Below, one piece after another: positions 27,155-36,150 of a stretch of 64,000 nucleotides of DNA (positions are counted from its first letter, which is position 1; each line of letters begins with the position of its first letter). The stretch is from contig CAWGKW010000001.1 in the NCBI GenBank assembly GCA_963823275.1, forward strand, positions 310,001-374,000. Reading direction: 5' to 3'. The translations under genes were made by a program, and so were the position numbers. The notes beneath the pieces are model-generated. The model did not search any database. It was not told the DNA's origin and saw only the letters and a list, made by a program, of their open reading frames with translations. This DNA comes from RHKX01 sp963823275. GTDB taxonomy: Bacteria > Actinomycetota > Thermoleophilia > Solirubrobacterales > 70-9.

Positions 27155-28791
27155 TCAAAAGAACGCCCCGCCCCTGTACTCGCCGAAGACGTCGCGCAGC
27201 GCCCCCGACACCTCGCCCATCGACGCCCCGGCCCGCAGCGCCTCCTTCATCGGCGGCAGCAGGTTGACGTCGCCGTTTGCCGCACTGGTGAGGTCGGCGA
27301 GGCGGGCGTCGACCACCCCCTGATCGCGGCTCTCCTTGTGCTTCTCGAGCCGGGCCACCTGGCGCCGCTCGGCCTCCGGGTCGACCTTGAGGATGTCGAC
27401 GTCGTCGATCGTGTCGGTGACGAACTTGTTGACGCCGACGATCACGTCCTGGCCGTCCTTGTAGCGCTCGTGGTAGCTGGCGGCCGATTCCTCGATCTCC
27501 TTCTGCATGAAATCGAGCGAGACGACCGAGCCGCCCATGTCCTCGACCTGCGCCATCAGTTCCTTGGCGCGCAGCTCGATCTCGTCGGTCAGCGACTCGA
27601 CGAAGTAGGAGCCGGCGAACGGGTCGACGGTGTCGGTCGCGCCCGACTCGTAGGCGATCACCTGCTGGGTTCGCAGCGCGATCCTGGCGGAACGCTCGGT
27701 CGGCAGGGCGAGGGCTTCGTCGAAGCCGTTGGTGTGCAGCGACTGGGTGCCGCCGGCCACCGCGGCGAAGCCCTGCAGCGCGACCCGGATGATGTTGACC
27801 TCCGGCTGCTGGGCCTGGAGCGTCACGCCGCCGGTCTGGGTGTGGAAGCGGATCATCTGCGAACGCGGGCTATCGGAGCCGAACCGGTCGCGGACGATCT
27901 CCGCCCACATCCGCCGGACCGCGCGGAACTTGGCGATCTCCTGGAAGACGTTGTTGTGGCAGTTGAAGAAGAAGGCGAGGCGGGGGGCGAAGCTGTCGAT
28001 CTCGAGGCCGCGGTCGAGCGCCGCCTCGACGTAGGCGATCGCGTTGCGAGAGCGTGAAGGCGACCTCCTGGACTGCCGAGCAGCCCTTCTCGCGGATGTG
28101 GTACCCGCTGATCGAGATCGTGTTCCACTTCGGGACGTTCTGCTGGCAGTACTCGAAGATGTCGGTGGTCAGGCGCATCGTCGGCTCGGGCGGGTAGATG
28201 TAGTTGCCGCGCGCCATGTACTCCTTGAGCACGTCGTTCTGGACGGTGCCGCGGAGCTTCTGGGAGTCGACGCCCTGCTCCTCGCCGACCAGTTCGTAGA
28301 GGAGCAGCAGCACCGCGGCCGGCGCGTTGATCGTCATCGAGGTCGAGACCTGATCGAGCGGGATCCCCTCGAAGCAGATCCGCATGTCCTCGATCGTGTC
28401 GATCGGGACCCCGGTCCTGCCGACCTCGCCGTCGCAGAGCGGGTCGTCGGAGTCGCGGCCGAGCTGGGTCGGCAGGTCGAACGCCATCGAGAGGCCGGTC
28501 GACCCGTGCTCGATCAGGTACCGGTAGCGCTCGTTGGTGTCCTCGGGGCTGGAGAAGCCGGCGTACTGGCGCATCGTCCAGAGCCGGTCGCGGTACATGC
28601 CGTCGTGGACGCCCCGCGTGAACGGGTAGGCACCCGGGCTCGCCGAGGCGCTCCTCGAGGTCGGCGGCCACGTCGGAGGGGTCGTAGAGCCTGTCGATCT
28701 CGATCCCGGAATCGGTGAAGCGTCGTTCGTCGTCGGGGCCGACGATCGGTGCGATGTATCGATGTTCGGACGGCTCCGGGGCGCTGCTCAC
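27155..28791 (-). CDS. Methylmalonyl-CoA mutase family, large subunit (no B12 domain), two frameshifts
   Basis: About 545 codons of the TIM-barrel subunit of a coenzyme-B12 acyl-CoA mutase, which rearranges methylmalonyl-CoA/succinyl-CoA or a related pair. Key segments: ERRFTDSGIEIDRLYDP, LWTMRQYAGFSSPEDTNERY (the Tyr seen in methylmalonyl-CoA mutases), GLSMAFDLPTQLGRDSDDP, NTISISGYHIREKGCSAVQE, RFHTQTGGVTLQAQQPEVNI. It ends GEYRGGAFF without the cobalamin-binding domain, so a separate small subunit is needed and none is in the window. Frame changes near 28640 and 28060 are bridged by family order. The GTG at 28791 is preferred to TTG 28821. Substrate specificity within the family is not settled. 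Confidence 0.8.
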
Positions 28792-28842
28792 GGGCTCGGA
28801 AGGATAGTTGGGCCGGCGCAACCGAGTCGATCAAAAGCGTCT

Positions 28843-28863
28843 CGCGGACTCGTTTCGTCCGCG
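28843..28863 (-). terminator. Hairpin terminator after the acyltransferase gene
   Basis: Stem CGCGGAC (28843-28849) pairs with GTCCGCG (28857-28863) across a 7-nt loop and can be lengthened by a G-U and a C-G pair. On the minus strand it lies 33 bp past the acyltransferase stop and is followed by AGACGCTTTTGATC, a short T-run. It separates the glycan block from the acyl-CoA mutase gene. Confidence 0.55.
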
Positions 28864-28895
28864 GGAGCATTCTCGGCCGACACCGGCCCGGCCCC

Positions 28896-30083
28896 TCAGC
28901 GCTTGAAGCGGAGCAACGGGCGCTCGAGCAGGTAGTAGCTGGCGGCTGCGATCGGCACGGTGATCGCGCAGGTGGCGATCAGGAGCGGAAGGAAGCTCCA
29001 CCCTTCGCCCGGGTAGCCCAGCTCGATCGTGACCGCGTAGTGCCAGAGGAAGACCCCGTATGAGATCAGGCCCAGCCACGAGACGGAGCGCAGGCCCAGG
29101 AACGCGCGCGGGGCGCCGCCCTCCGCTTCGCCGAAGATCGCGGGAAGGATCAGCAGGAGCGCGACGAGGCCGAAAGCCAGGAACGCGGGCAGCTGGTCGC
29201 TCTCGGTGAGCAGGAACGGGGTCGGTGGCAGGTTCAACGCGAGCGCCGCGTAAACGGCGGCCGCCAGCCCCCAGAGCAACCCGGGGTGAGCGCCGATCGC
29301 GCTGACCACGGGTGAGCGTTCCCTGGTGCCACCGTGCGCCACCGAGATGAGAGCCAGCCCCATCCCGAGCGCGAACCAGAGGAAGTAGCCGAGGACGCTG
29401 CCGGTGACCATCCCGGTGAACCGGTCCTCGTCGGGGAGGGCGAAGCGGGCGACGGTGGAAGCGATCGCGAGCGCCGCCAGGAGGAGGAGCTCGAGGCGCA
29501 GCCAGGACCGCGTCGACCGACCCTTCGCGAGGGCAGCGGCGGCAAGCACGTAGAGCGGCAGGATCGCGTAGAAGCTGAACTCGACCGCGAGGCTCCAGGT
29601 GTGCGCCAATCCGCAGTTGCCGAGGTCCCTGACGCACGCCTGCCCGTCGCCGATCGGCAGGGAATGGATCAGCGAGATCTGCTCCAGCCCGCCGTTTTCG
29701 GCGATCCCGGTGAGTCCGGGGACGACCGTAAGGACGAGCAGGACCAGCCAGTAGGCGGGAAGGATCCGCAGCAGCCGCCGCCTTGCGTAGACGCCGACCT
29801 CAGGCGCCGGACCGCCATGGCTGCGGTGGGCGATGAACGGCCGGTACAGCAGGAAGCCGGAGATCAGGAAGAAGATCGTGACGCCGACGTTGAGATGCAG
29901 CAGGAGCCTGCCGGGCGCCGAGTCGCCCACCTCGCCGAAGACGGCGGCGTGGACGGCGACGACCGACAGGACGGCGATCGCACGCATGCCGTCGAGCAGC
30001 GGAAACCGCGGGTGGTGGGGGGGCGGGGCGACGACGTCGGGGACGGCCGCCGGCTGCTGCGATAGCTGCGCTTTGATTGTCAA
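28896..30083 (-). CDS. Acyltransferase 3 family membrane protein (OafA/YrhL-like), copy 1
   Basis: 395 residues from TTG at 30083; the frame is open farther upstream but that part is antisense to the sugar transferase gene. It begins RFPLLDGMRAIAVLSVVAVH, the family start with the conserved His, then FFLISGFLLYRPF and RRRLLRILPAYW (basic loop), followed by about ten membrane helices and AHTWSLAVEFSFYAILPLY. The closing helix ends SYYLLERPLLRFKR. These enzymes O-acetylate or otherwise acylate surface glycans or lipids, taking acyl groups across the membrane. Two further copies sit at 48540 and 57447. It follows the sugar-phosphate transferase by 23 bp. Confidence 0.85.
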   Translation of the reverse strand: MTIKAQLSQQPAAVPDVVAPPPHHPRFPLLDGMRAIAVLSVVAVHAAVFGEVGDSAPGRLLLHLNVGVTIFFLISGFLLYRPFIAHRSHGGPAPEVGVYARRRLLRILPAYWLVLLVLTVVPGLTGIAENGGLEQISLIHSLPIGDGQACVRDLGNCGLAHTWSLAVEFSFYAILPLYVLAAAALAKGRSTRSWLRLELLLLAALAIASTVARFALPDEDRFTGMVTGSVLGYFLWFALGMGLALISVAHGGTRERSPVVSAIGAHPGLLWGLAAAVYAALALNLPPTPFLLTESDQLPAFLAFGLVALLLILPAIFGEAEGGAPRAFLGLRSVSWLGLISYGVFLWHYAVTIELGYPGEGWSFLPLLIATCAITVPIAAASYYLLERPLLRFKR

Positions 30084-30106
30084 CGCCGGAGCGACGCGAC
30101 CAGCGC

Positions 30107-31591
30107 TCAGTAGGCCCCGCGAGCATGAAAGACGACGGCCACCGTGCGCAGGAGCAGCTTCAGGTCTCCGCGCGGTGACCAGGTGCTGACGTACATGTAG
30201 TCGAGCTTGATCATGTCCTCGAAGGGAATGTCGCTGCGCCCGAGCACCTGCCAGGGCCCGGTCAGCCCCGGTCGCACCCTCTCCCTCGCCCGGTAGCGGG
30301 GCGGAACGTGGGCAGCCTCCTCCAGCGGAAGGGGCCGCGGCCCGACGAGGCTCATGTCGCCGACGATCACGTTCCAGAGCTGCGGCAGCTCGTCGAGCGA
30401 GCGACGGCGGAGAGCGTCTCCGTACTTCGTGACGCGCGGATCCTTGGCCGCCTTGAACGTCGCACTTCCGGGGTGGAGCCTGAGCGCCGCGACCTCGAGC
30501 AGCCGGTCCTCCGCGTCGGCGCTCATGGTTCTGAACTTGATCAGCTTGAAACGGGAGCCGGCGATGCCGCGACGGTCCTGCCTGAAGAACACCGGGCCCT
30601 GGGAGTCGAGTTTGACGCGCGCGGCGATGTAGGCCAACAGCGGTGATAGGGCGATCAGCAGGACGCTCGCGCACGAGATGTCGATGGTCCTCTTGATGAG
30701 CTTCGACGATGGGCTCAGCCTGACCGGCGAATACGACAGCGTCGGCAGGCCCTCCATGTGGTTGACGCACGCGTTGGAGCGGAACACGTCCGCTTCGCTC
30801 GAAACGAGGTCCACGTAGATGCCCAGCTCGAGCAGGCTGCGGATCAGCCGCGTTCGCTCGGCGATGTCCGCGGGACCCTCGGCGACGATCACCCTTCCGA
30901 CCCCCAGCTCATGGGCCCGAGCTGCGATCGATTCCGCCCGCGCCCCGGGATCGAACTGCCCGCCGACCTGGACCGTCTCGACCACGTCGAAGCACCAGCC
31001 CGGCTGACGCTCGACCCTCCTCTGGACGCGCTGGGCGGCGGCCGGGGTCCCGATGATCATGACCGATTGCCGGTACCAGTCCGCGTCCTGCAGGTGGATG
31101 CGAACCCCGGAACGAACCAGTGGCACGAGTACGATCGAAAAGGCCCAGAGGGCCAGTGAGGGGAGAACGGCTCCGACGGCGATGGCGCTCATGCCAAGCA
31201 GCCAGAACCAACCCCAGATCGAGCAGACGACGAACGACGAGCTGAGGTCGTCGGCGAAGGACCAGTCGGTCGTGCGCTCGGGAAGTCGGTAGAGGCCGAA
31301 GAGACTGGCGAGCAGCACCCAGAGCGGAAGCAGGACCGCGAACATGAGGATCTGACCGCCATCGAGCGCCGAGCGTCCGAGGAGCAGCGCAAAGCCGGTC
31401 GTCAACGCCAAGGCGAGGCACAGGGCCGCGACGTCGCCGGCCATTGTTGTGCGGCGGACCCGATCGGCCCGGTGACCGACTACTCGAGCATCGAAAACGT
31501 CGACGTGGGAGTAGAGCTCCGACGCCGCAAGTCCCTGCCCTTCGATCTCCTGGAACTCGTTTCCACCAGCTTGGACTGTGGTTTCTGACAT
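30107..31591 (-). CDS. Polyprenyl-phosphate sugar-1-phosphate transferase (WbaP/WcaJ-type), chain initiation
   Basis: 494 residues. Five hydrophobic segments in the N-terminal half are followed by a Rossmann-like region (SVMIIGTPAAAQRVQRRV), then the catalytic phosphoglycosyltransferase domain from about residue 295: LIKRTIDISCASVLLIALSP, GPVFFRQDRRGIAG, KLIKFRTMSADAED, RRRSLDELPQLWNVIVGDMS, LVGPRPLPLEE and RPGLTGPWQVLGRSDI. It moves a sugar-1-phosphate from a nucleotide sugar to undecaprenyl phosphate and starts the repeat unit. The sugar (for example glucose or galactose) cannot be read from sequence. ATG at 31591; a TTGACA hexamer on the minus strand at 31683-31688 is a possible -35. Confidence 0.92.
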   Translation of the reverse strand: MSETTVQAGGNEFQEIEGQGLAASELYSHVDVFDARVVGHRADRVRRTTMAGDVAALCLALALTTGFALLLGRSALDGGQILMFAVLLPLWVLLASLFGLYRLPERTTDWSFADDLSSSFVVCSIWGWFWLLGMSAIAVGAVLPSLALWAFSIVLVPLVRSGVRIHLQDADWYRQSVMIIGTPAAAQRVQRRVERQPGWCFDVVETVQVGGQFDPGARAESIAARAHELGVGRVIVAEGPADIAERTRLIRSLLELGIYVDLVSSEADVFRSNACVNHMEGLPTLSYSPVRLSPSSKLIKRTIDISCASVLLIALSPLLAYIAARVKLDSQGPVFFRQDRRGIAGSRFKLIKFRTMSADAEDRLLEVAALRLHPGSATFKAAKDPRVTKYGDALRRRSLDELPQLWNVIVGDMSLVGPRPLPLEEAAHVPPRYRARERVRPGLTGPWQVLGRSDIPFEDMIKLDYMYVSTWSPRGDLKLLLRTVAVVFHARGAY

Positions 31592-31636
31592 TCTCCCAAG
31601 CCTGGGTCAGCCTGCCTGCCGACTCCATTGTTGAAC

Positions 31637-31659
31637 TTCCCCCCGTGACTGAGGGGGAA
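31637..31659 (-). terminator. Stem-loop between the sigma factor gene and the sugar transferase gene
   Basis: TTCCCCC (31637-31643) pairs with GGGGGAA (31653-31659) across 9 nt. It lies 60 bp beyond the ECF sigma stop in its direction of transcription and 46 bp before the sugar transferase ATG. No T-run follows, so it could be a weak terminator or a leader structure of the sugar transferase mRNA. Confidence 0.35.
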
Positions 31660-31718
31660 AGCTCTCACAAACCAGGGGTTCTTGTCAACAGTCCCCCGAC
31701 GACTGCAAGGCGCCGCCG

Positions 31719-32234
31719 CTAGCTCCGAGTCGCGGTCTCCAGCTCGCCGCGCAGTCTTCGCAGGCTGCGAGAGAGGATCTGCTGGACGTTCGCGAGGCTG
31801 AGCCCGGTGAGGCCGGCGATGTCTGAGCCGGTGAGGTCGGCCCCGAAGCGAAGCGCGAGAATCTCCCGCTCCCGGTCGCTGAGTCGGCCGAGGGCGATCT
31901 CCAGGTCGGGATCGAGGCCGAGACCCCTCTCCGGGTCGCCACCGGACGGCTCCTGATCGGGCCTGAGGCCCTCGTCTCCGATCGGCTCGAGTCGATCGGA
32001 GCGGTCGGCACGATGATGGTCGATGAGCAGGTTTCTGGCGATCGCGAGGAGCCAGGTTGCGGGTCCGGCTCGAGTCTCGTCGAATCGCCCCCAGGCCTTC
32101 AGCGCGCGTTCGAAGGTCTGCTGGGTCAGATCCTCGGCATCCTCGCGCGATCCCAACCGGTAGCCGAAGAAGCCGTAGACCGTCCAGATGTGCTCGTCGT
32201 AGAGTCGAGCGAATCGCTCGACCGATTCATCCAT
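31719..32234 (-). CDS. ECF-subfamily RNA polymerase sigma factor
   Basis: 171 residues from ATG at 32234 (MDESVERFARLYDEH); an in-frame ATG 13 codons upstream is less likely. Region 2 is clear (VYGFFGYRLGSREDAEDLTQ, then TFERALKAWGRFDE and ATWLLAIARNLLIDHHR), linked by an acidic spacer to region 4 (ALGRLSDREREILALRFGAD, GLSLANVQQILSRSLRRLRG), the -35-binding helix-turn-helix. It directs RNA polymerase to specific promoters. It starts 10 bp after the 94-residue membrane protein gene, which itself overlaps the O-antigen ligase gene, so its control is probably tied to envelope glycan synthesis. Confidence 0.9.
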   Translation of the reverse strand: MDESVERFARLYDEHIWTVYGFFGYRLGSREDAEDLTQQTFERALKAWGRFDETRAGPATWLLAIARNLLIDHHRADRSDRLEPIGDEGLRPDQEPSGGDPERGLGLDPDLEIALGRLSDREREILALRFGADLTGSDIAGLTGLSLANVQQILSRSLRRLRGELETATRS

Positions 32235-32244
32235 GGGCGCCAGC

Positions 32245-32529
32245 CTACCCTGCCGAGAGCGGCCCGACCCCACCGACTCCGAGGGCCGCGATCGACAGCA
32301 TCGTGAGACCGGAACCGGCGTAGGCGAAGACCAATGCCCTCAACCGATGGGGGGCCTTCGGCCGCGCCTGGACCTCGTTGAGGAGCCTCCGACGCAGGTC
32401 GCCGCGGAAACCGGGTGCGCACACCGGACGCTCCCGCTCGAGCCGCTCCGCAAGCGCGATCAGTGACTCGCGCTCCGCCGGATCGTCCTCCGGCCCGAGC
32501 TCGAGTTCGCTCTCCCCGAAACGGCTCAT
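32245..32529 (-). CDS. Small membrane protein, putative anti-sigma factor
   Basis: 94 residues: an acidic, charged N-terminal ~65 residues (MSRFGESELELGPEDD, then ERLERERPVCAPGFRG and RRRLLNEVQARPKAPHRLRA) and one hydrophobic C-terminal segment (residues ~65-92). The shape, a cytoplasmic helical domain plus one anchor placed directly before an ECF sigma gene, suits an anti-sigma factor. It lacks the HxxxCxxC zinc motif of ZAS anti-sigmas; only one Cys is present. The ATG overlaps the ligase stop (ATGA) and its stop is 10 bp before the sigma ATG. The function is inferred from context only. Confidence 0.6.
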   Translation of the reverse strand: MSRFGESELELGPEDDPAERESLIALAERLERERPVCAPGFRGDLRRRLLNEVQARPKAPHRLRALVFAYAGSGLTMLSIAALGVGGVGPLSAG

Positions 32530-34529
32530 GGCGCGAACAGCGGCGAGCGCGGGTTGAGGGACCGAGCCCTGCGGAAGGCGTCGATCGAGGCTGCTGTGCG
32601 ACCGCGAGCCGCCTCGATCCGGGACAGGATCAGCCAGGGCCGCCAGTTGGTGGGCTCCTCCTGAGTCGCGCGAGCGGCAGCGTCCGCCGCAGCATCCAGC
32701 TTCCCGCCGCTCTCGAGCACGAGTGCCTGCTGCAGGTAGGGCGAGGCCGCGTAGGGCTGGACCCCGCTGGCGGTCTTGGCGTCCACCAGCGCCTGCTCGA
32801 GCGAGGCCGACCGGGCCTCGACCTGACTGTCCTCGACCGCGGCCAGGCCGGCGAAGGGGATCGCCACGGCGACGAGGGCAGCAACGGCCAGCCCGACCAA
32901 CCCGAAGCGCAACGCGGGGATCGGCGCCTTGGCCTCGTCGACGTGATCCGGATCGGTGCCCGGGTCGGTGTCGCGGCCGAGGATCACGGCGGCGAGCAAC
33001 AGGAAGCTCACGGGCAGGACCGTCAGCTCCCAGACCCAGTCGACGGCGGCGGAGGTGGCGAACGCCGCTCCGCCCGCGGTCGCCGCGGCGAGCACCGCCA
33101 TGGAGCCCGGCCGTCGCCTGAACGCTCTCACCCCCCCGGAGACGAGGGTGAACCCGACGAAGCCGACGATCAGTGCGAAGCCAACGATCCCGAGCTCCGC
33201 GAGGGTCTCGAGATAGAGCGAGTGCGCGTCGCGGACGAAGAACCCGGTCGAGTCCTCGAGCGGATTGTCTCGCGCCCACCAGTACTCGAAGGTGCCGGGT
33301 CCGATCCCGAGCAGGGGATCGGTCGCGTTCGCGTCGACCGCGCTCTGCCAGTACTGGTAGCGGTTGCTGCCGCTCGTGCTCTCGAAGCGCTCGACCCCGG
33401 ATCCGGCGGTGTTCGGCTCCTTGAACTGCTGCCAGGCGTCATCGATCTGGGCGGGGGCGCCGAGGGCGAGCGCTGCACAGACCGCGAGGAACGCAAGCCC
33501 TCCGGCAGCGATGCCGGTGCTGCGGGGCGACGGTCGCGCCAGCTCTGGAATGAGCCCGTGACGCTCGGAGAGGGCTATTGCAGCCTGGAGCAGCCCGACG
33601 CCGCCGCAAACGAACACGGCCAGGGCCAGCATCTCGGAGCCCTGCGAGGCAGCTGCCGTGGAGGTGAGCCCGTCCTGAAAGTCGCCGCGCTGGGCAGCGC
33701 CCGAGACCAGCAGCGCGCCGCCGATTGCCCCCAGCGACAGCGAACCCAGGAGCTGAATGCGACGCGGATAGAGCGCCAGCAGAACGATGATCGCCACAGC
33801 GGCGGCTGCGACCCCGCCGCGCGAAAGCGTCAGGTAACCGGCCAGGACCATCACCGGGATCGCCGCAGCCGCAAACGCCCTGACGACGCTCAGGCGAGCC
33901 GCGGAGGCCAGCCATACGACCAAGGGCAGACCGAAAGCCATGAAATGCGCCAGTCCGTTCCAGTAGCCGAGGGGGTAGCTGAGCCGGTTCTCGGCGCTCG
34001 GCAGAAAGTCGACGATGCTCTCGACCGGCAGGAGGCTGGGCTGCATCCGAGAGAGCACCGCGAGGACGGCCACCACAACCGTCGCCGAGGCCACCGCCGC
34101 CACGATCCGGCGGCCGGCTCCCGGACGCTGAGTCGAGATCGCCAGGACGAACACGCCGAGCAACATCGTGACGCGGCCGAGCTCGCCGACGCTCCGCTCG
34201 GCGCTCTCCGACCAGCCGATTCCCAGTCCCGTCCAGAGCGCGAAGGCCCCCAGCAGACCGATCGCCACCCACGCGGTCCGCCCCAGTCGCGCCGCGGGTA
34301 GGACCCCGACCGCGGCGCCGACGAGGACGATCCACCAGATCGCGACCCCGACCTCGCCTCGGACGACACCGTCGTAGCCGCCCTGCTGGAGCGCCAGGTA
34401 AAGGACGAGCAGGAACGGCAGCAGCCACCCCGCGAATGCCGGCCCGTGCCGGCGAATCGAGGCCGTCACGGATGCGACGTTGACGCCGCCCGCTCGCCGC
34501 TGTCCCGTGGCCTCACCGGAGGGCGTCAT
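32526..34529 (-). CDS. O-antigen ligase / Wzy_C family membrane protein with C-terminal TPR-like region
   Basis: 667 residues, about 12 membrane helices. The Wzy_C region includes the large periplasmic loop with SGSNRYQYWQSAVDANATDP, LLGIGPGTFEYWWARDNP and RDAHSLYLETLAELGIVGF, the family signature with conserved Arg and His. These proteins ligate or polymerise undecaprenyl-linked glycans. After the last helix the C-terminal ~110 residues look like TPR repeats (YLQQALVLESGGKLDAAADA, ASIDAFRRARSLNPRSPLF), expected to be extracytoplasmic and to bind partners. The stop overlaps the small membrane protein start. Ligase versus polymerase cannot be decided. Confidence 0.85.
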   Translation of the reverse strand: MTPSGEATGQRRAGGVNVASVTASIRRHGPAFAGWLLPFLLVLYLALQQGGYDGVVRGEVGVAIWWIVLVGAAVGVLPAARLGRTAWVAIGLLGAFALWTGLGIGWSESAERSVGELGRVTMLLGVFVLAISTQRPGAGRRIVAAVASATVVVAVLAVLSRMQPSLLPVESIVDFLPSAENRLSYPLGYWNGLAHFMAFGLPLVVWLASAARLSVVRAFAAAAIPVMVLAGYLTLSRGGVAAAAVAIIVLLALYPRRIQLLGSLSLGAIGGALLVSGAAQRGDFQDGLTSTAAASQGSEMLALAVFVCGGVGLLQAAIALSERHGLIPELARPSPRSTGIAAGGLAFLAVCAALALGAPAQIDDAWQQFKEPNTAGSGVERFESTSGSNRYQYWQSAVDANATDPLLGIGPGTFEYWWARDNPLEDSTGFFVRDAHSLYLETLAELGIVGFALIVGFVGFTLVSGGVRAFRRRPGSMAVLAAATAGGAAFATSAAVDWVWELTVLPVSFLLLAAVILGRDTDPGTDPDHVDEAKAPIPALRFGLVGLAVAALVAVAIPFAGLAAVEDSQVEARSASLEQALVDAKTASGVQPYAASPYLQQALVLESGGKLDAAADAAARATQEEPTNWRPWLILSRIEAARGRTAASIDAFRRARSLNPRSPLFAP

Positions 34530-34535
34530 GAACGG

Positions 34536-35081
34536 CTAGTCGCGGTTACCCGAGTCACCGCGGCCGCGGGCTGCGACCACGAGGCCTCCGGCGAGCGCGG
34601 TGATGAGGACGGCCGGAAGCGCCATGCCCCCCGGACCGCTGCCGGTGAGCACGCCCAGGACTCCTGCAAGCGGCGTATCTCCGTCGGCGCTGTCCAGCGG
34701 GGCGAGCAGGTCCTTGGCGCTGGCGCCACTGCCGTCGGTGGCCACAAAGCCACCCGATGTCGCCTCGATCGCGCTGGCGGTCGCCCCGCCGTCGGTACCG
34801 CTCGCACGCAGCTCGGACAGCTCCGAAGACGGCACCGAAGGGGCCGAGGTCGATGCGGCGGATGAGGTGCCGCTCGTGATCCCCGTGCCGCTCGATCCGG
34901 TCTCACCCGTAGACCCGTCGCCACCGGCGTTGCTCGGCTTGTCCCCGCCGACGTCCGGAAGGGTCTCGATGTACTGATCGATCGCCGGGCCGGCCCGGAA
35001 CGCCGGGTCCGCCAGTGCGATGCCGGGAAGCATCAGCGAGACGATGGAGGCAATGAGGAGAATGGAGATGTTTCTGCGCAT
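34536..35081 (-). CDS. Secreted Ser/Thr/Gly-rich protein with C-terminal anchor
   Basis: 181 residues from ATG at 35081. A signal peptide (MRRNISILLIASIVSLML, cleavage after ALA near residue 22) precedes DPAFRAGPAIDQYIETLPD, then a ~100-residue low-complexity stretch rich in Ser, Thr, Gly and Ala, and a hydrophobic C-terminal helix (ALPAVLITALAGGLVVAA) followed by basic RGRGDSGNRD. This is the layout of a cell-wall-spanning, membrane-anchored surface protein; the Ser/Thr region could be glycosylated. The longer open frame upstream is unlikely. It lies 6 bp before the ligase gene, so it may be an accessory or acceptor protein. I do not recognise the family. Confidence 0.6.
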   Translation of the reverse strand: MRRNISILLIASIVSLMLPGIALADPAFRAGPAIDQYIETLPDVGGDKPSNAGGDGSTGETGSSGTGITSGTSSAASTSAPSVPSSELSELRASGTDGGATASAIEATSGGFVATDGSGASAKDLLAPLDSADGDTPLAGVLGVLTGSGPGGMALPAVLITALAGGLVVAARGRGDSGNRD

Positions 35082-35148
35082 ACCGATATGTACGGCCCAG
35101 CCACCCGATTGCTGACGCGCCGATCGAATCCGGTAGAAGGGTGGGCCG

Positions 35149-36111
35149 ATGAATCCGGATCCCTCCCCGCAGCGCACCCCAATCGTCCTCTTCATCGCCG
35201 GATCCTTTCGCAGCGGCAGCACCGTCCTCGACAACCTCCTCGGACAGATCGACGGCTTCACGAGCGTCGGCGAGCTGCGGTCGCTGTGGCACAACGGATT
35301 GCTCGAGGGACGGCTGTGTGGCTGCGGTGAGCACGTGCGGGACTGCCCCTTCTGGCGCCGCGTGCTCGAGGCGGCGTTCGAGGAGGATCCGCCCGACCCT
35401 CGAGCCGTCGTCGAGATCCAGGACGCACACCTGCGTACCCGCCCGCGCCAGCTCCTCGGGTTGCGGCGCGCCGCGGCCGGGTCGGCCGCGCCAGGGTTGC
35501 GGCGTTACGTTTCGATCATCGACTCGATCTATGGGGCGGTCGCCGAGACCGACGGGGCGAGGGTCGTGGTCGATTCGTCCAAGGTTCCGGCTGACGCGTT
35601 CGCGCTCGCGACGCTGAGCGGCCTCGATGTCCGCATCCTCCATCTCGTCCGGGACCCTCGAGCCGTCGCCTACTCCTCGTCGCGAGCGAAGCCGTCGCCC
35701 GACGATCCCAACAGCGAGACGATGATCGTCAGGTCGCCGTTTCAGACCTCGCTCGCCTGGAGCGTCTGGAACGGCGTCCTCGAGCGGATGGTCCGACCGG
35801 CTGCCGAGCAGGGCTTCATGCGGTTGCGCTACGAGGACTTCGCCTCCGACCCGCGGGCGGCCACCCGCGAGATCTGTCGCTTCGCCGGGGCCGGCGAGGC
35901 GGACCTACCTTTCATCGGCGAGCGCACCGTGCGCTTCAAGCCGACCCACGGGCCGTCGGGCAACCCCGACCGGCTTGGCCGGGGCGAGTCCGTGATCGAG
36001 CTCAACGAAACCTGGCGGACCGGCATGGGCCGGGGCGAGCTCCTGGCGGCGACCCTGCCGGCTATTCCGCTGATGAGCGGCTATGGATATCCGCTGCGCG
36101 ACCGCCGTTGA
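35149..36111 (+). CDS. Sulfotransferase family protein
   Basis: 320 residues. The PAPS P-loop is near the N-terminus (VLFIAGSFRSGSTVLDNLL, residues ~13-31) and the 3'-phosphate-binding strand-loop is ILHLVRDPRAVAYSSSRAK near residue 170. A Cys-rich insert (GRLCGCGEHVRDCPFW) near residue 60 is typical of the actinobacterial subgroup. WRTGMGRGE near the end fits the C-terminal acceptor-site helix. It would transfer sulfate from PAPS. Divergent from the secreted-protein gene, with about 67 bp between the starts. Confidence 0.85.
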   Translation: MNPDPSPQRTPIVLFIAGSFRSGSTVLDNLLGQIDGFTSVGELRSLWHNGLLEGRLCGCGEHVRDCPFWRRVLEAAFEEDPPDPRAVVEIQDAHLRTRPRQLLGLRRAAAGSAAPGLRRYVSIIDSIYGAVAETDGARVVVDSSKVPADAFALATLSGLDVRILHLVRDPRAVAYSSSRAKPSPDDPNSETMIVRSPFQTSLAWSVWNGVLERMVRPAAEQGFMRLRYEDFASDPRAATREICRFAGAGEADLPFIGERTVRFKPTHGPSGNPDRLGRGESVIELNETWRTGMGRGELLAATLPAIPLMSGYGYPLRDRR

Positions 36112-36150
36112 CGCCGAGCGCGAGCCCCCGGCGCCCTTCGCACCGCTCGT

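Noticed and set aside
1..28791. Sulfate supply link between the truncated reductase and the sulfotransferases
   Set aside because: A sulfite reductase takes sulfur toward sulfide, away from PAPS; no ATP sulfurylase or APS kinase is in the window.
32415..34301. 628-codon plus-strand open frame opposite the O-antigen ligase gene
   Set aside because: Antisense shadow: composition is repetitive and charged with no domain, while the minus strand encodes a clear Wzy_C protein.
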